Below are positions 7,640-16,261 of a stretch of DNA of 24,836 nt, piece by piece. The stretch is taken from NCBI GenBank assembly GCA_013214275.1, contig JABSPP010000007.1:1-24836 (forward strand), written 5' to 3'. Positions within the stretch are counted from its first letter, which is position 1; each line of letters begins with the position of its first letter. Made by a program: the position numbers and the translations under genes. The DNA comes from Flavobacteriaceae bacterium (GTDB lineage: Bacteria; Bacteroidota; Bacteroidia; Flavobacteriales; Flavobacteriaceae). Below the pieces are notes generated by a model that saw only the letters and a program-made list of their open reading frames with translations, had not been told where the DNA came from and searched no databases.

Positions 7640-8994
7640 AGAAAGTTTGCTTTGTAACCAATTATAAGAAGACATATTTTTTTGATGTGATTGGGAAAAA
7701 CCTTCAAGATAATGGCATTGAAGTGTATTGGATTGTTCTTAATAAAATGCTCTATGATTATCTATTACCAACATATGGGGCTTCCAACCTTTTACTCATT
7801 AATAAAGAACGTGGTAATATTCCAAGCGAGAAGGTAGGCGAGTATAAATTAAACGAACTAGCTTCCGTCGATAGAGCCTTAAAATATTATGGAGAATGGG
7901 GCTATTCTTTTCTAACCAATATTCAAAAAGGAATTTATTCCTTTATCAAAGAACATAAGATTTCATTTGTTTTTGGAGAGACTACCTATGCACATGAAGT
8001 ATTAATGTGTCGAATGTTTAAGGAGAAAGAAGAACTTAATTGTAAATACCTTCACCCTCAAACCATTAGAATTCCTGCGTATCATTTTACATTTTTAGAA
8101 GATGAATTTCAATCAAAAATCTACGAAGATGTTAAATTCGATACCAACAAAAAAGGAGACCTCATAGAGCTTCAAAGACCCACAGAGTCGGTGATAAATG
8201 AATTGAGAGTGAAGAACTCCTTAAAAGTTTTAAGTAAGTTAAAACGTGGAATTCGTTTTTTTACCCAGGAGAATATGGAACAAGATGATCCGTCCATTTC
8301 ACCAACCAACTTAAAAGGTAGACTTCATAAAGGATTTACTGAGGAATGGAATAGATTTACGTATTCATTTGTAAAGACAATGCCTTTCACTATTGTAAAG
8401 GACAAGAACTTTGTAGTCTATACTTTACACAAACAACCTGAAGCCTCTGTAGACATTGTAGGTCGGTACTACGATGATCAGTATACCAATATTCAAAATA
8501 TTTGGCGAATACTCCCAGATGATTGGTTTTTGGTGGTGAAGGAACATACAAACGCCATTGGAGATAGATCCTTGAGTTTCTTCAAGAAAATAAAAAAGCT
8601 TCGCAATGTAGTTTTACTCAATGAGAACATAAATTCACATGAGATCATCCAGGAATCCAAAGCCATCTTTAGTGTTTCTGGTTCTATTGCTTACGAAGCT
8701 GCCTTGTCTGGTAAACCAGCATTTTTGTTTGCACCCATATTTTTTGATAAGCTAAGAAATTGCCATACCATCTCTTTAGAAACATTGCGAAATACAAATA
8801 GTATATACGATCTCTTGGAAGAATGGGAAAAGCAACTGGAAAATAAAATGCCTCTTGAAGAGTTTACTAAGTACTTATTAACGTATAGCGCGAAAGGTCT
8901 TATAAGCGATCCTCTTACCGATCCGAAATGTATGGAAGAAGAGAACTTGAAAGTCGTTTCTAAAGCGTTTATAAAACTGATAAATGAGGGTTAA
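7636..8994 (+). CDS. Capsule-synthesis-type (Capsule_synth-like) glycosyltransferase
   Basis: A soluble protein of 452 residues with a GT-B-like arrangement. The N-terminus is KKVCFVTNYKKTYFF, followed by FGETTYAHE at 113-121. The C-terminal half carries YTLHKQPEAS at 262-271, VVKEHTN at 300-306 and SVSGSIAYEAALSGKP at 346-361. The last pattern, S/T-G-S-x-x-x-E-A-x-x-x-G-K-P, is characteristic of the Capsule_synth family (KpsC/KpsS and polysialyltransferase relatives) that use CMP-activated Kdo or sialic acid. It is therefore a reasonable candidate for transferring the CMP-nonulosonate made by the first genes of the operon; this is inference, as some relatives use other donors. It overlaps wzx by 4 bases and the next gene by 11. 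Confidence 0.72.
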   Translation: MKKVCFVTNYKKTYFFDVIGKNLQDNGIEVYWIVLNKMLYDYLLPTYGASNLLLINKERGNIPSEKVGEYKLNELASVDRALKYYGEWGYSFLTNIQKGIYSFIKEHKISFVFGETTYAHEVLMCRMFKEKEELNCKYLHPQTIRIPAYHFTFLEDEFQSKIYEDVKFDTNKKGDLIELQRPTESVINELRVKNSLKVLSKLKRGIRFFTQENMEQDDPSISPTNLKGRLHKGFTEEWNRFTYSFVKTMPFTIVKDKNFVVYTLHKQPEASVDIVGRYYDDQYTNIQNIWRILPDDWFLVVKEHTNAIGDRSLSFFKKIKKLRNVVLLNENINSHEIIQESKAIFSVSGSIAYEAALSGKPAFLFAPIFFDKLRNCHTISLETLRNTNSIYDLLEEWEKQLENKMPLEEFTKYLLTYSAKGLISDPLTDPKCMEEENLKVVSKAFIKLINEG

Positions 8995-10225
8995 AGTTTT
9001 TGTTTTAATTGCAATTATTTACTTTTTCTTCAATTCATTTGGATTGCCACTTGGATTAACTTACCTCATGCTTTTATCGCCACTGTTTTTCTTGAATACA
9101 ATACAGCGATACTTCAAATTCTATCTCTTCTTTGGAGCGATGGCCTTGTTTTATTTTGTTGCTCATAGTCTTTCTGGAATAGAGAATTCTTTTGAATATT
9201 TTAAATCTCTAACGCTTCACTTTATCGTTGCCATTATAGCTGTGTCATTTTTTGATCAACTGAAAAGGAAACCCTTCCAGGTTGCCCACACCATTGAAGT
9301 CTTAGCCATACTCAATATGATTGCCATGGTCTTCGCCTTGTTTGTGATCGCAGTTCCTGTTATAGGAAGTAAAATATGGCGGATCAGCGCATTTGGCGGA
9401 GTAAAGCAATTGAGAATTCTGGTATATGAACCCTCTTATTATGCCCTTTTATTGGTGCCTATTTTCTTTTATTTCTATGGTCTCATTTTAAGTTCAAAAT
9501 CGGTCAGAAATATTTTTCTTTTTTCCACAGTAGTTTTGTCTTTTCTTTTGTCAAGATCACTGGGAGTTATCGCCGCGATTGTGTTAAGTATTGCCATTTA
9601 TTATTGGGATTTTAGCCTGCTTAAAAAGAAAAAGAATTTATACATAGCAGTTGGATTTTTTGGTTTAGGTTCCATCGTTTTAATCTGTTTGTTCGTGTTT
9701 TTTCCAGAGTATGTTTTGGTGCAAAGAACGCTTAGCTTCTTAAAAGGAGAAGATATTTCAGGTCTTGCTAGAGTTTTGGATCCTTGGACCTTAGGGGCTG
9801 AAATTTTACAGCAGAAAAATAGTTTTTTTGGTATTGGGTGGGGGCATATTAAAATCTTAGGTCATGAAATTATCTCAGAACACTACAACTACGGAAAATC
9901 TTTAAATATTAGAGTGACCATACCAAATGCATCCGCTGAAATATTTATACTTTTGGGTTATCTAGGTTTGTTGATTAAAATTTTTCTAGAAATCTATCTA
10001 TACAAAAAGACAAAGGTGAAATACTCAAGATTTAGAAGTCTTATTTTTTGGTTCATTTTTGTGTACCAATTTACAGGTAGTTTCTCTTCAAATTTAGCCG
10101 AGTACGTTTTATGGATCTTAGCATTCACCAAAGTTGAAGAATTTGATTTTGCCGTTCAGCGGGTTTTACATCTCAAATTCAGCCTAAAAAATAACACTTC
10201 TCAAAATCAAATAGAAGAAGGCTAA
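8984..10225 (+). CDS. Wzy-like O-antigen/polysaccharide polymerase candidate (first of two)
   Basis: A polytopic membrane protein of 413 residues with about 10-12 helices, starting directly with a hydrophobic helix. Features shared with Wzy-type polymerases are a VYEPSYYALLL segment after a short cytoplasmic or loop region, a large loop around residues 255-320 (DISGLARVLDPW, then FGIGWGHIKILG) and terminal helices. The family is extremely divergent, so assignment rests on topology, the EPS motif and context. It overlaps the upstream glycosyltransferase by 11 bases. A second polymerase/ligase-like gene at 12032 means one may polymerise and the other ligate or handle a different glycan; which is which cannot be read from the sequence. 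Confidence 0.65.
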   Translation: MRVKVFVLIAIIYFFFNSFGLPLGLTYLMLLSPLFFLNTIQRYFKFYLFFGAMALFYFVAHSLSGIENSFEYFKSLTLHFIVAIIAVSFFDQLKRKPFQVAHTIEVLAILNMIAMVFALFVIAVPVIGSKIWRISAFGGVKQLRILVYEPSYYALLLVPIFFYFYGLILSSKSVRNIFLFSTVVLSFLLSRSLGVIAAIVLSIAIYYWDFSLLKKKKNLYIAVGFFGLGSIVLICLFVFFPEYVLVQRTLSFLKGEDISGLARVLDPWTLGAEILQQKNSFFGIGWGHIKILGHEIISEHYNYGKSLNIRVTIPNASAEIFILLGYLGLLIKIFLEIYLYKKTKVKYSRFRSLIFWFIFVYQFTGSFSSNLAEYVLWILAFTKVEEFDFAVQRVLHLKFSLKNNTSQNQIEEG

Positions 10226-10247
10226 AGGAAGTTTTGAATTTTCAAGA

Positions 10248-11336
10248 ATGAAAATAGGAGTAGATATAAAATGGTTTTTCAATGGTCCACCAAGTGGTAA
10301 AATTGTGGTCAAACAGCTAGTTAAAGAATTGCTCAAAGACCAGTTTAAGCACTACCAGTTTTACTTTTTTTTGGATAAGAAAGACCAATATGAAGACTTT
10401 CCTTATCCGAAAGGGAATCATGTTTTTCTATATGTGAAGAATGTCAATAATCTCATTTCAAACGCCTTTGTTTTACCTAAATATGCCAAAAAATACAATT
10501 TAGATATTGTCTTATTTCAAAACTTTGGTACACCTAAAAATATAAATAGTGCGGTTTATATTCATGACCTACTTTATTTAGATTATCCTCAGTTTTACTC
10601 ATTGAAAGAGAAGCTGTACTTGAGTTTTATCAAACCATTCGCAAAGAAAGCTAAGAAGGTGATTACAATTTCTGAAAGTGAAAAAAGTAGAATTGTAAAA
10701 CATCAACTAGGGGATGAAAATGTGCATTATGTGCACCTCGGTGTGGACCCAAAGTTTAGACCTTTGGCGAAACATGATCCAAAGGACATCCTAGCCTTTA
10801 AAGAAGAATATAATTTACCTAATGAATTTATGTTATATTTAGGTAGATTAAACGTGAGGAAGAATATCGTTGGTTTAATTAATGCAATGAGAGAGATAGA
10901 GTTTCCACTGGTGATTATAGGTGGTTATGACCATAAAAAAGATGATTTAATGCAACGTATAAAAGAATTAGACCTAGAAAGAAAGATATTTTTTACTGGG
11001 TTTATCAAAGAGCATCAATTGCCTCTGGCATATGCATCTGCAAAGGTCTTTTGCTTTCCTTCCTATGCAGAAGGATTTGGACTTCCTCCTCTAGAAGCCA
11101 TGGCAAGTGGAGTGCCTGTTGTGGTTTCTAATAGAACAAGTCTTCCAGAAGTATATGGTGATGCAGCTTTGTACGTTGATCCTGACCAACCTTCAGACAT
11201 TGCAGAAAAGATTAACTTTTTATTGTCTTCAGAGAAAGAAATGCAGAAGTTCTCCAAAAAAGGACTGGCTTGGTCGAAAAAATATTCTTGGCAAACATCA
11301 GCCCAAAAATTGATGGATATTTTATCTCTGTCTTAA
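10248..11336 (+). CDS. GT4 family glycosyltransferase
   Basis: A retaining GT-B glycosyltransferase of 362 residues that transfers a sugar from a nucleotide donor to the growing lipid-linked unit on the cytoplasmic side. The C-terminal Glycos_transf_1 domain starts at about 190 (MLYLGRLNVRKNI at 195-207) and contains GGYDHK and GFIKEHQLPLAYASA. The donor-site E-x7-E is formed by Glu275 and Glu283 in PSYAEGFGLPPLEAMASG. The N-terminal domain (VDIKWFFNGPPSGKI, IHDLLYLDYPQ) resembles mannosyltransferase-like GT4 proteins, but donor and acceptor are not determinable. It lies 22 bases after the Wzy-like gene and 4 bases before the acyltransferase gene. Confidence 0.9.
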   Translation: MKIGVDIKWFFNGPPSGKIVVKQLVKELLKDQFKHYQFYFFLDKKDQYEDFPYPKGNHVFLYVKNVNNLISNAFVLPKYAKKYNLDIVLFQNFGTPKNINSAVYIHDLLYLDYPQFYSLKEKLYLSFIKPFAKKAKKVITISESEKSRIVKHQLGDENVHYVHLGVDPKFRPLAKHDPKDILAFKEEYNLPNEFMLYLGRLNVRKNIVGLINAMREIEFPLVIIGGYDHKKDDLMQRIKELDLERKIFFTGFIKEHQLPLAYASAKVFCFPSYAEGFGLPPLEAMASGVPVVVSNRTSLPEVYGDAALYVDPDQPSDIAEKINFLLSSEKEMQKFSKKGLAWSKKYSWQTSAQKLMDILSLS

Positions 11337-11340
11337 ACAT

Positions 11341-12024
11341 ATGATTCAAAAGCTTATTTCAAAAATTAAAGGTGGTAACTATCAGATTACTAGCAGCTAC
11401 ACAAAAGTAGAGTGGTTTGTTATTATTAATGAAAGAGCATGGCAAATACTTAGAGGAATCTGGTCGAAGTTGTTTCTTACAAGATTGAAAGGACTGTTTT
11501 TCAAAGGCAAAAATGTAAGTATTAAGCATCGAAGATTGTTTTCGTCTGGTAAAAATTTGATCCTAGGAAATGGCGTTACCATCAATGCGCTTTCTGAAAA
11601 CGGAATTAGACTTGGTGAAAATGTAACCATTGCACAAAACTGTACTTTAATTTGCACGGGGATTATTGCCGATAAAGGCACGGGGATTCGAATCGGCAAT
11701 AACACAGGAATAAACGCATATTGCTACTTAGGAGGTCAGGGAGGTATTACAATTGGGGATGACGTCATTGTAGGACCCTATGTGAAGATTTTTTCTGAGA
11801 ATCATAATTTTTCTGAAGGAGATCTTGCCATTCGCAAACAAGGGGTTTCTAGGAAAGGAGTCTCAATAGGAAATGATTGTTGGATAGGAGCAAATACAGC
11901 TATTCTAGATGGTGTAGAATTGAAGGACAGGACAGTTGTTGCGGCAGGAAGTGTGGTGACAAAGAGTTTTGAAGGAAACGTACTTTTAGGAGGAATTCCA
12001 GCAAAAGTTTTGAAGAAAATATAA
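11341..12024 (+). CDS. Left-handed beta-helix (hexapeptide) O-acyltransferase
   Basis: A protein of 227 residues whose C-terminal two thirds are hexapeptide repeats forming a left-handed beta-helix, as in maltose/galactoside O-acetyltransferases and WcaF/WcaB. Runs such as IRLGENVTIAQN, IRIGNNTGINAYCYL, ITIGDDVIVGPYVKI and VSIGNDCWIGANTAILDGVEL show the repeat. The likely catalytic histidine is His155 in FSENHNF. The end LGGIPAKVLKKI is typical of acetyl-CoA-dependent members. It probably O-acetylates a sugar of the polysaccharide; the acceptor is unknown. The first 60 residues are not repetitive and are rich in basic and aromatic residues. It sits 4 bases after the GT4 gene and 7 bases before the next. 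Confidence 0.88.
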   Translation: MIQKLISKIKGGNYQITSSYTKVEWFVIINERAWQILRGIWSKLFLTRLKGLFFKGKNVSIKHRRLFSSGKNLILGNGVTINALSENGIRLGENVTIAQNCTLICTGIIADKGTGIRIGNNTGINAYCYLGGQGGITIGDDVIVGPYVKIFSENHNFSEGDLAIRKQGVSRKGVSIGNDCWIGANTAILDGVELKDRTVVAAGSVVTKSFEGNVLLGGIPAKVLKKI

Positions 12025-12031
12025 ATAGCCT

Positions 12032-13777
12032 ATGAATACACATAGACCTAAGACTTCCCTGTATCTTCTAGTCGTATTCATTATATGTATGTTATTGGGT
12101 TTTTATGGATTTTCTAAGTATAAAATTTTAGAGAGCCAGGTAGATGCTATTGACATTAAATTCAATGAGGAGATAACTAAAGAAAATACTCCTATTGTAT
12201 TTATCGCCAAAGATTCTGATTCCGAAGTAGATTTAAAAACTCCTATCAAATATAAAAGCTTTAAAGACTCAGTGCTGAATTTTCAATTTGACCCCGAGGA
12301 CATCATTAGAAAAGCTAGAATATATTTTGTGAAGCCTCATGATACCTTATCCATAAAATCCATTACGATAAGTTCTTCAAGTGATACAATTGTTGTTCCT
12401 TTCAAAAAAGCAAAGAGTAGAGGTATTGGAATACAGGAGAATTTAGACACATACGATATCATTGTCTATGAAAAATACGGTTTTCTAGAACTACCTAGCT
12501 CTTATATTTACCATTCCGACTTCAAAAAAGGCTATGTTTTAGTAGGAATTCTCTTTGTTTTCATGGTGTTTGCTTTACAGATGATACGCTTGCTAAAACC
12601 TTGTAGGATTCAACTCACATCTATTTCAGATTTCACAATTGTAATTTTTCTATTAAGTATTTTTCTACCGCATCCAATCTTTAATATTGCCTTAGTATTA
12701 CTCTTAGCTTTTAATTTAAGAAAGATCTCTTGGAGAAAGATCAAGGAGAACAGGATGAATCTTTTGTTCCTGAGTTTCTTTTTAGTGTATCTCTTAAACA
12801 ATCTTTTTATCGCTAAAGAAGGATATCATGAAATGTCTACAATAGATCGGTTTTTGCCAATTTTGATTTTAGGCTTAGTGATTCCTGCTATCGCCCAAAG
12901 GAAGCATTTGGTTTTATTTGTGTATGCCTCTTTTGGTTTGGGTTTCTGGTTTCTGTTAACCTCAACTTTTGATATTCTTGTACATGGTAATTTTAACTTT
13001 CTCTCATTTGATCTGTTCACAAAATACCTGCATCCCATCTATTTCTCATACTTACTATTCTTTTCCATACTATATTTAGAAACTGAGTCTGCTGGGATCA
13101 AGAAATATATTTTACAATCAATTCTACTTGTTTTCTTGGTGTTTTCTGGCTCAAAAATGGTACTCGTTGCGAGCTTATTGTTAATGGGGTTCAAGTTTTT
13201 GAGATACAAAAGACAAATATTATTACTGATTCCTGTGGTATTTGTGGTGCTTTTGTTTTCACCGCTGAAAGAAAGATTTAAGGAAATTCTCAATCAAGAA
13301 GACTTTTCTATTTTATCTGAGCACAAGATTAGTGAGCCCAATGATGCTCGGGTGAATGGACTAACCTTACGACTCATGTTATGGAGAGAAGCTATTAGCA
13401 CCATGAATAAAGAAGATTTTATTCTAGGGAAAGGAGTTGCAAGAGGAACGGATAAAATATTAGAAGAAGAATTGATTGCATTAGGTTTAACTCATCACAA
13501 GAACTACAATACTCATAATCAGCTTATTGATACTTTTTGGAAAACAGGGATTTTCGGATTATTAATTCTAATTATGATTATAATTTTAGGGATCACTCAA
13601 GGAATCAAAACCCGGGATCATTTAATCTCCATATTTTCTACATTTGTACTTTTCTTTTTGCTCTCAGAATGTGTTTTTGAGAGGGTCAATGGAATTTACT
13701 TTTTTACGACTACTTTATTATTTTTAGCAAATTCTTTATCAGAGAAGAAGCGGAATTTATCAGGAAATAAGTTATGA
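12032..13777 (+). CDS. Wzy/WaaL-like O-antigen polymerase or ligase with extra N-terminal domain
   Basis: A membrane protein of 581 residues. A first helix (about 10-27) is followed by about 140 soluble residues rich in beta-strand pattern (VDLKTPIKY, LNFQFDPED, ARIYFV, DTLSIKSITISSSSDTI), presumably periplasmic. After a second helix at about 170-188 comes a multi-helix Wzy_C-like region. Its signature is the late loop THHKNYNTHNQL (487-498) followed by WKTGIFGLL, matching the conserved H-N-x-x-L-x(n)-G-x-x-G region of O-antigen ligases and polymerases. The family either polymerises repeat units or attaches glycan to lipid A or protein. The fused ectodomain is longer than in ordinary Wzy or WaaL proteins. 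The gene ends in an ATGA overlap with the DUF1972 gene. Confidence 0.75.
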   Translation: MNTHRPKTSLYLLVVFIICMLLGFYGFSKYKILESQVDAIDIKFNEEITKENTPIVFIAKDSDSEVDLKTPIKYKSFKDSVLNFQFDPEDIIRKARIYFVKPHDTLSIKSITISSSSDTIVVPFKKAKSRGIGIQENLDTYDIIVYEKYGFLELPSSYIYHSDFKKGYVLVGILFVFMVFALQMIRLLKPCRIQLTSISDFTIVIFLLSIFLPHPIFNIALVLLLAFNLRKISWRKIKENRMNLLFLSFFLVYLLNNLFIAKEGYHEMSTIDRFLPILILGLVIPAIAQRKHLVLFVYASFGLGFWFLLTSTFDILVHGNFNFLSFDLFTKYLHPIYFSYLLFFSILYLETESAGIKKYILQSILLVFLVFSGSKMVLVASLLLMGFKFLRYKRQILLLIPVVFVVLLFSPLKERFKEILNQEDFSILSEHKISEPNDARVNGLTLRLMLWREAISTMNKEDFILGKGVARGTDKILEEELIALGLTHHKNYNTHNQLIDTFWKTGIFGLLILIMIIILGITQGIKTRDHLISIFSTFVLFFLLSECVFERVNGIYFFTTTLLFLANSLSEKKRNLSGNKL

Positions 13778-14877
13778 AAATCGCCATTTTAGGAACAAGA
13801 GGTATACCAAATAGGTATGGTGGATTTGAACAATTTGCAGAGCTTCTCAGTGTGTTTCTCAAACAAAAAGGACACAAGGTTATAATATATAATTCCAGCA
13901 ATCACCCTTATAAAGAAAGTTCTTTTGAAGGAGTGGAAATTGTACACTGTAAAGACCCTGAAAAAACTTTGGGCTCATTCGGTCAGTTTATATACGATTT
14001 CTTATGTGTGAAAGATTCACGAAAACGAAATGCAGACATCATTCTCCAGCTAGGATATACCAGTAGTTCTATTTGGTCTTTTATGTTTCCCAAAAGTTCC
14101 ATCATTATAACAAATATGGATGGACTTGAATGGAAGAGAAGCAAGTACAACAAACTTGTTCAATCGTACTTAAAATTTGCCGAAAGATTGGCCGTAAAAA
14201 AGAGTGATTTCCTAATATCCGATTCTATTGGTATTCAAAACTATATCACCAAAAAATTTCAGCGATCATCAAAGTATATAGCCTATGGCTCAGAAGTTAT
14301 AGATGCTCAAAACTTGAAATTACTCGAACAGTTTGAACTTGAAAAAGAAGCGTTCAATCTAATCATTGCTAGAATAGAACCTGAAAATAATATAGAGACC
14401 ATCATTCAAGGAGTTTTAATGAGCAATACGAAGACACCTCTTGTGATTGTTGGAGATTATAAAAGGAATTCTTTCGGGAGAAGACTGTATGAGAAATACG
14501 GCAAGGAAAGTGTGATTCGTTTCTTAGGGTCTGTTTATGATAAGGAGATCTTAAATAACTTGAGATACTTCTCAAATATGTATTTCCATGGGCACTCAGT
14601 TGGAGGAACCAACCCTTCTTTGTTAGAAGCCATGGGATGTTATTCTTTGATCATTGCCCATAATAATGAGTTTAACAAGGCGATCTTAGAAGGCGATGCA
14701 TATTATTTTTTGAATCCAGAAGAACTAAAAGTGCTGATAGAAACAGTATCAAAACCTGATGAGAAGATAAAGGTTCAAAACAATGCAAAAAAAATAGAAA
14801 AGAGCTTTAACAGCGATGAGATCAATAAGCAGTATGAGATCTTTTTTTATGAATGTATCAAATTGATGAAAAAATGA
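13774..14877 (+). CDS. DUF1972/GT4 glycosyltransferase (rhamnosyltransferase-like)
   Basis: A protein of 367 residues beginning with MKIAILGTRGIPNRYGGFE, the hallmark of DUF1972 glycosyltransferases, which are often annotated as rhamnosyl- or galactosyltransferases in exopolysaccharide loci. TNMDGLEWKRSKYNK at 113-127 is also typical. The C-terminal donor domain has LIIARIEPENNIETII and FHGHSVGGTNPSLLEAMG at 271-288. Glu286 is kept, while the first glutamate of the classical E-x7-E is absent, as is usual in this subgroup. It acts on the cytoplasmic face in lipid-linked repeat-unit assembly. It is coupled to the preceding polymerase-like gene by a 4-base overlap and precedes the initiating transferase by 28 bases. 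The donor sugar is not determinable. Confidence 0.88.
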   Translation: MKIAILGTRGIPNRYGGFEQFAELLSVFLKQKGHKVIIYNSSNHPYKESSFEGVEIVHCKDPEKTLGSFGQFIYDFLCVKDSRKRNADIILQLGYTSSSIWSFMFPKSSIIITNMDGLEWKRSKYNKLVQSYLKFAERLAVKKSDFLISDSIGIQNYITKKFQRSSKYIAYGSEVIDAQNLKLLEQFELEKEAFNLIIARIEPENNIETIIQGVLMSNTKTPLVIVGDYKRNSFGRRLYEKYGKESVIRFLGSVYDKEILNNLRYFSNMYFHGHSVGGTNPSLLEAMGCYSLIIAHNNEFNKAILEGDAYYFLNPEELKVLIETVSKPDEKIKVQNNAKKIEKSFNSDEINKQYEIFFYECIKLMKK

Positions 14878-14905
14878 TGTAACGTAGATTATTTGAAAGT
14901 GTAAT

Positions 14906-16261
14906 ATGATAAAGACAGGATATTCTTATTTAATTAGACCCTTATTGTTGATGATCGATTTAGTCATTATCAATGTGGCGTCCTATGTCTTTTTATCTGC
15001 TGAATTGACCAATGTAAATTTCATCATCTACATCAATCTAGCTTGGATCATCATTTCCTATTCAGTTGGATATTACAACGTATACAGATATACCAGTCAA
15101 ATTAAACTGATATCCTTACTCATAAGACATTTATTGGTTTTCTTCATGGCATATTTTGCCTACCTCGGGATTTTCAAAACCTCTCTGGTCATCGATCAGC
15201 AAGAGTATTTTCTCATTTTCATGACCCTAAGTACACTAACTGTCAAGTTTTTGTCTTTTTTTGCGTTGAGGATTTACAGGAGGATCGGTAGAAACTTTCG
15301 TAAAGTAGTTGTGATCGGATCCGATCAAGCTTCCAAAAAGATCACACAATTTTTTAATACTCAAAATGCTTTAGGCTATAGACTTATGGGCTTCTTTTCT
15401 GATAAAGAGAGTAAGTCCAAAGACTACCTCGGAAAGATCAATCAGAGCTTCGATTATATGATTGAAAATTCAATTGATGAGGTCTATTGTTCAACATCAT
15501 CGCTCAAAGTAGAGATCATCAAAGAGATTACCACTTTTGCAAAAGAGCATCAAATCAATATCAAGTTCATACCAGATGCCAAAAATTTGTATGGTAAAAA
15601 TCTAGCTTTAGAGTATTATAAAACAATTCCAGTTCTCAAGGTTAAGAGCCTTCCTTTTGATTTTATAGAGACCAGAATTACCAAAAGAATCTTTGATATT
15701 TTCTTTTCGCTGATGGTATGTATGTTGATTTTATCATGGTTGATTCCTTTGTTACTCATCATTATAAAGCTGGAATCGAAAGGTCCGTTGTTTTTTAGGC
15801 AAAAAAGAGGAGGTTTGAACGGTAGCGAATTTACCTGTTTCAAATTTAGATCGATGGAGATCAATGATAAATCAGACGATCTACAGGTGTCGGTAAATGA
15901 TCCTCGAATTACGAAAGTTGGAAGCTTCATAAGAAAAACAAGTATTGATGAATTGCCTCAATTTATCAATGTACTCATAGGAGATATGAGTGTGGTAGGG
16001 CCAAGACCTCACATGAACAAACAGTCATTGCAATTTGAGAAAGAAGTCAATAATTATTTCAGGCGAAATTCGGTGAAACCAGGAGTCACAGGGTTAGCTC
16101 AGGTAAGTGGATATCGTGGAGAAATTAAGAAGAAATCAGATATTGAAAATAGAGTACGTCTTGATATTTTCTATATAGAAAACTGGTCTTTTTTTCTAGA
16201 TGTTAAAATTATCTTGAATACCGTTACCAATTTACTAAAAGGCGAAGAAAAAGCATACTAA
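14906..16261 (+). CDS. WcaJ/WbaP-type undecaprenyl-phosphate sugar-1-phosphate transferase
   Basis: This enzyme starts glycan assembly by moving a sugar-1-phosphate from a nucleotide sugar to undecaprenyl phosphate in the inner membrane. Its 451 residues show four N-terminal helices (about 12-31, 39-57, 71-90 and 101-124), a CoA_binding_3-like Rossmann domain (about 133-240, starting VVVIGSD) and a further hydrophobic segment at 266-288. The catalytic Bac_transf domain follows with KRIFDIFFS, GPLFFRQKRGG, FTCFKFRSM, Asp-Glu in IDELPQFINVL and GDMSVVGPRPH at 360-369. Length and order fit full-size PHPT enzymes. The sugar transferred (glucose, galactose or a diamino sugar) cannot be read. It shares its last base with the following GT2 start. 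Confidence 0.93.
   Translation: MIKTGYSYLIRPLLLMIDLVIINVASYVFLSAELTNVNFIIYINLAWIIISYSVGYYNVYRYTSQIKLISLLIRHLLVFFMAYFAYLGIFKTSLVIDQQEYFLIFMTLSTLTVKFLSFFALRIYRRIGRNFRKVVVIGSDQASKKITQFFNTQNALGYRLMGFFSDKESKSKDYLGKINQSFDYMIENSIDEVYCSTSSLKVEIIKEITTFAKEHQINIKFIPDAKNLYGKNLALEYYKTIPVLKVKSLPFDFIETRITKRIFDIFFSLMVCMLILSWLIPLLLIIIKLESKGPLFFRQKRGGLNGSEFTCFKFRSMEINDKSDDLQVSVNDPRITKVGSFIRKTSIDELPQFINVLIGDMSVVGPRPHMNKQSLQFEKEVNNYFRRNSVKPGVTGLAQVSGYRGEIKKKSDIENRVRLDIFYIENWSFFLDVKIILNTVTNLLKGEEKAY

Noticed and set aside
11063..11313. Open frames overlapping the GT4 gene on both strands.
   Set aside because: They lie inside a well-supported glycosyltransferase with conserved E-x7-E motif and show no recognisable domain.
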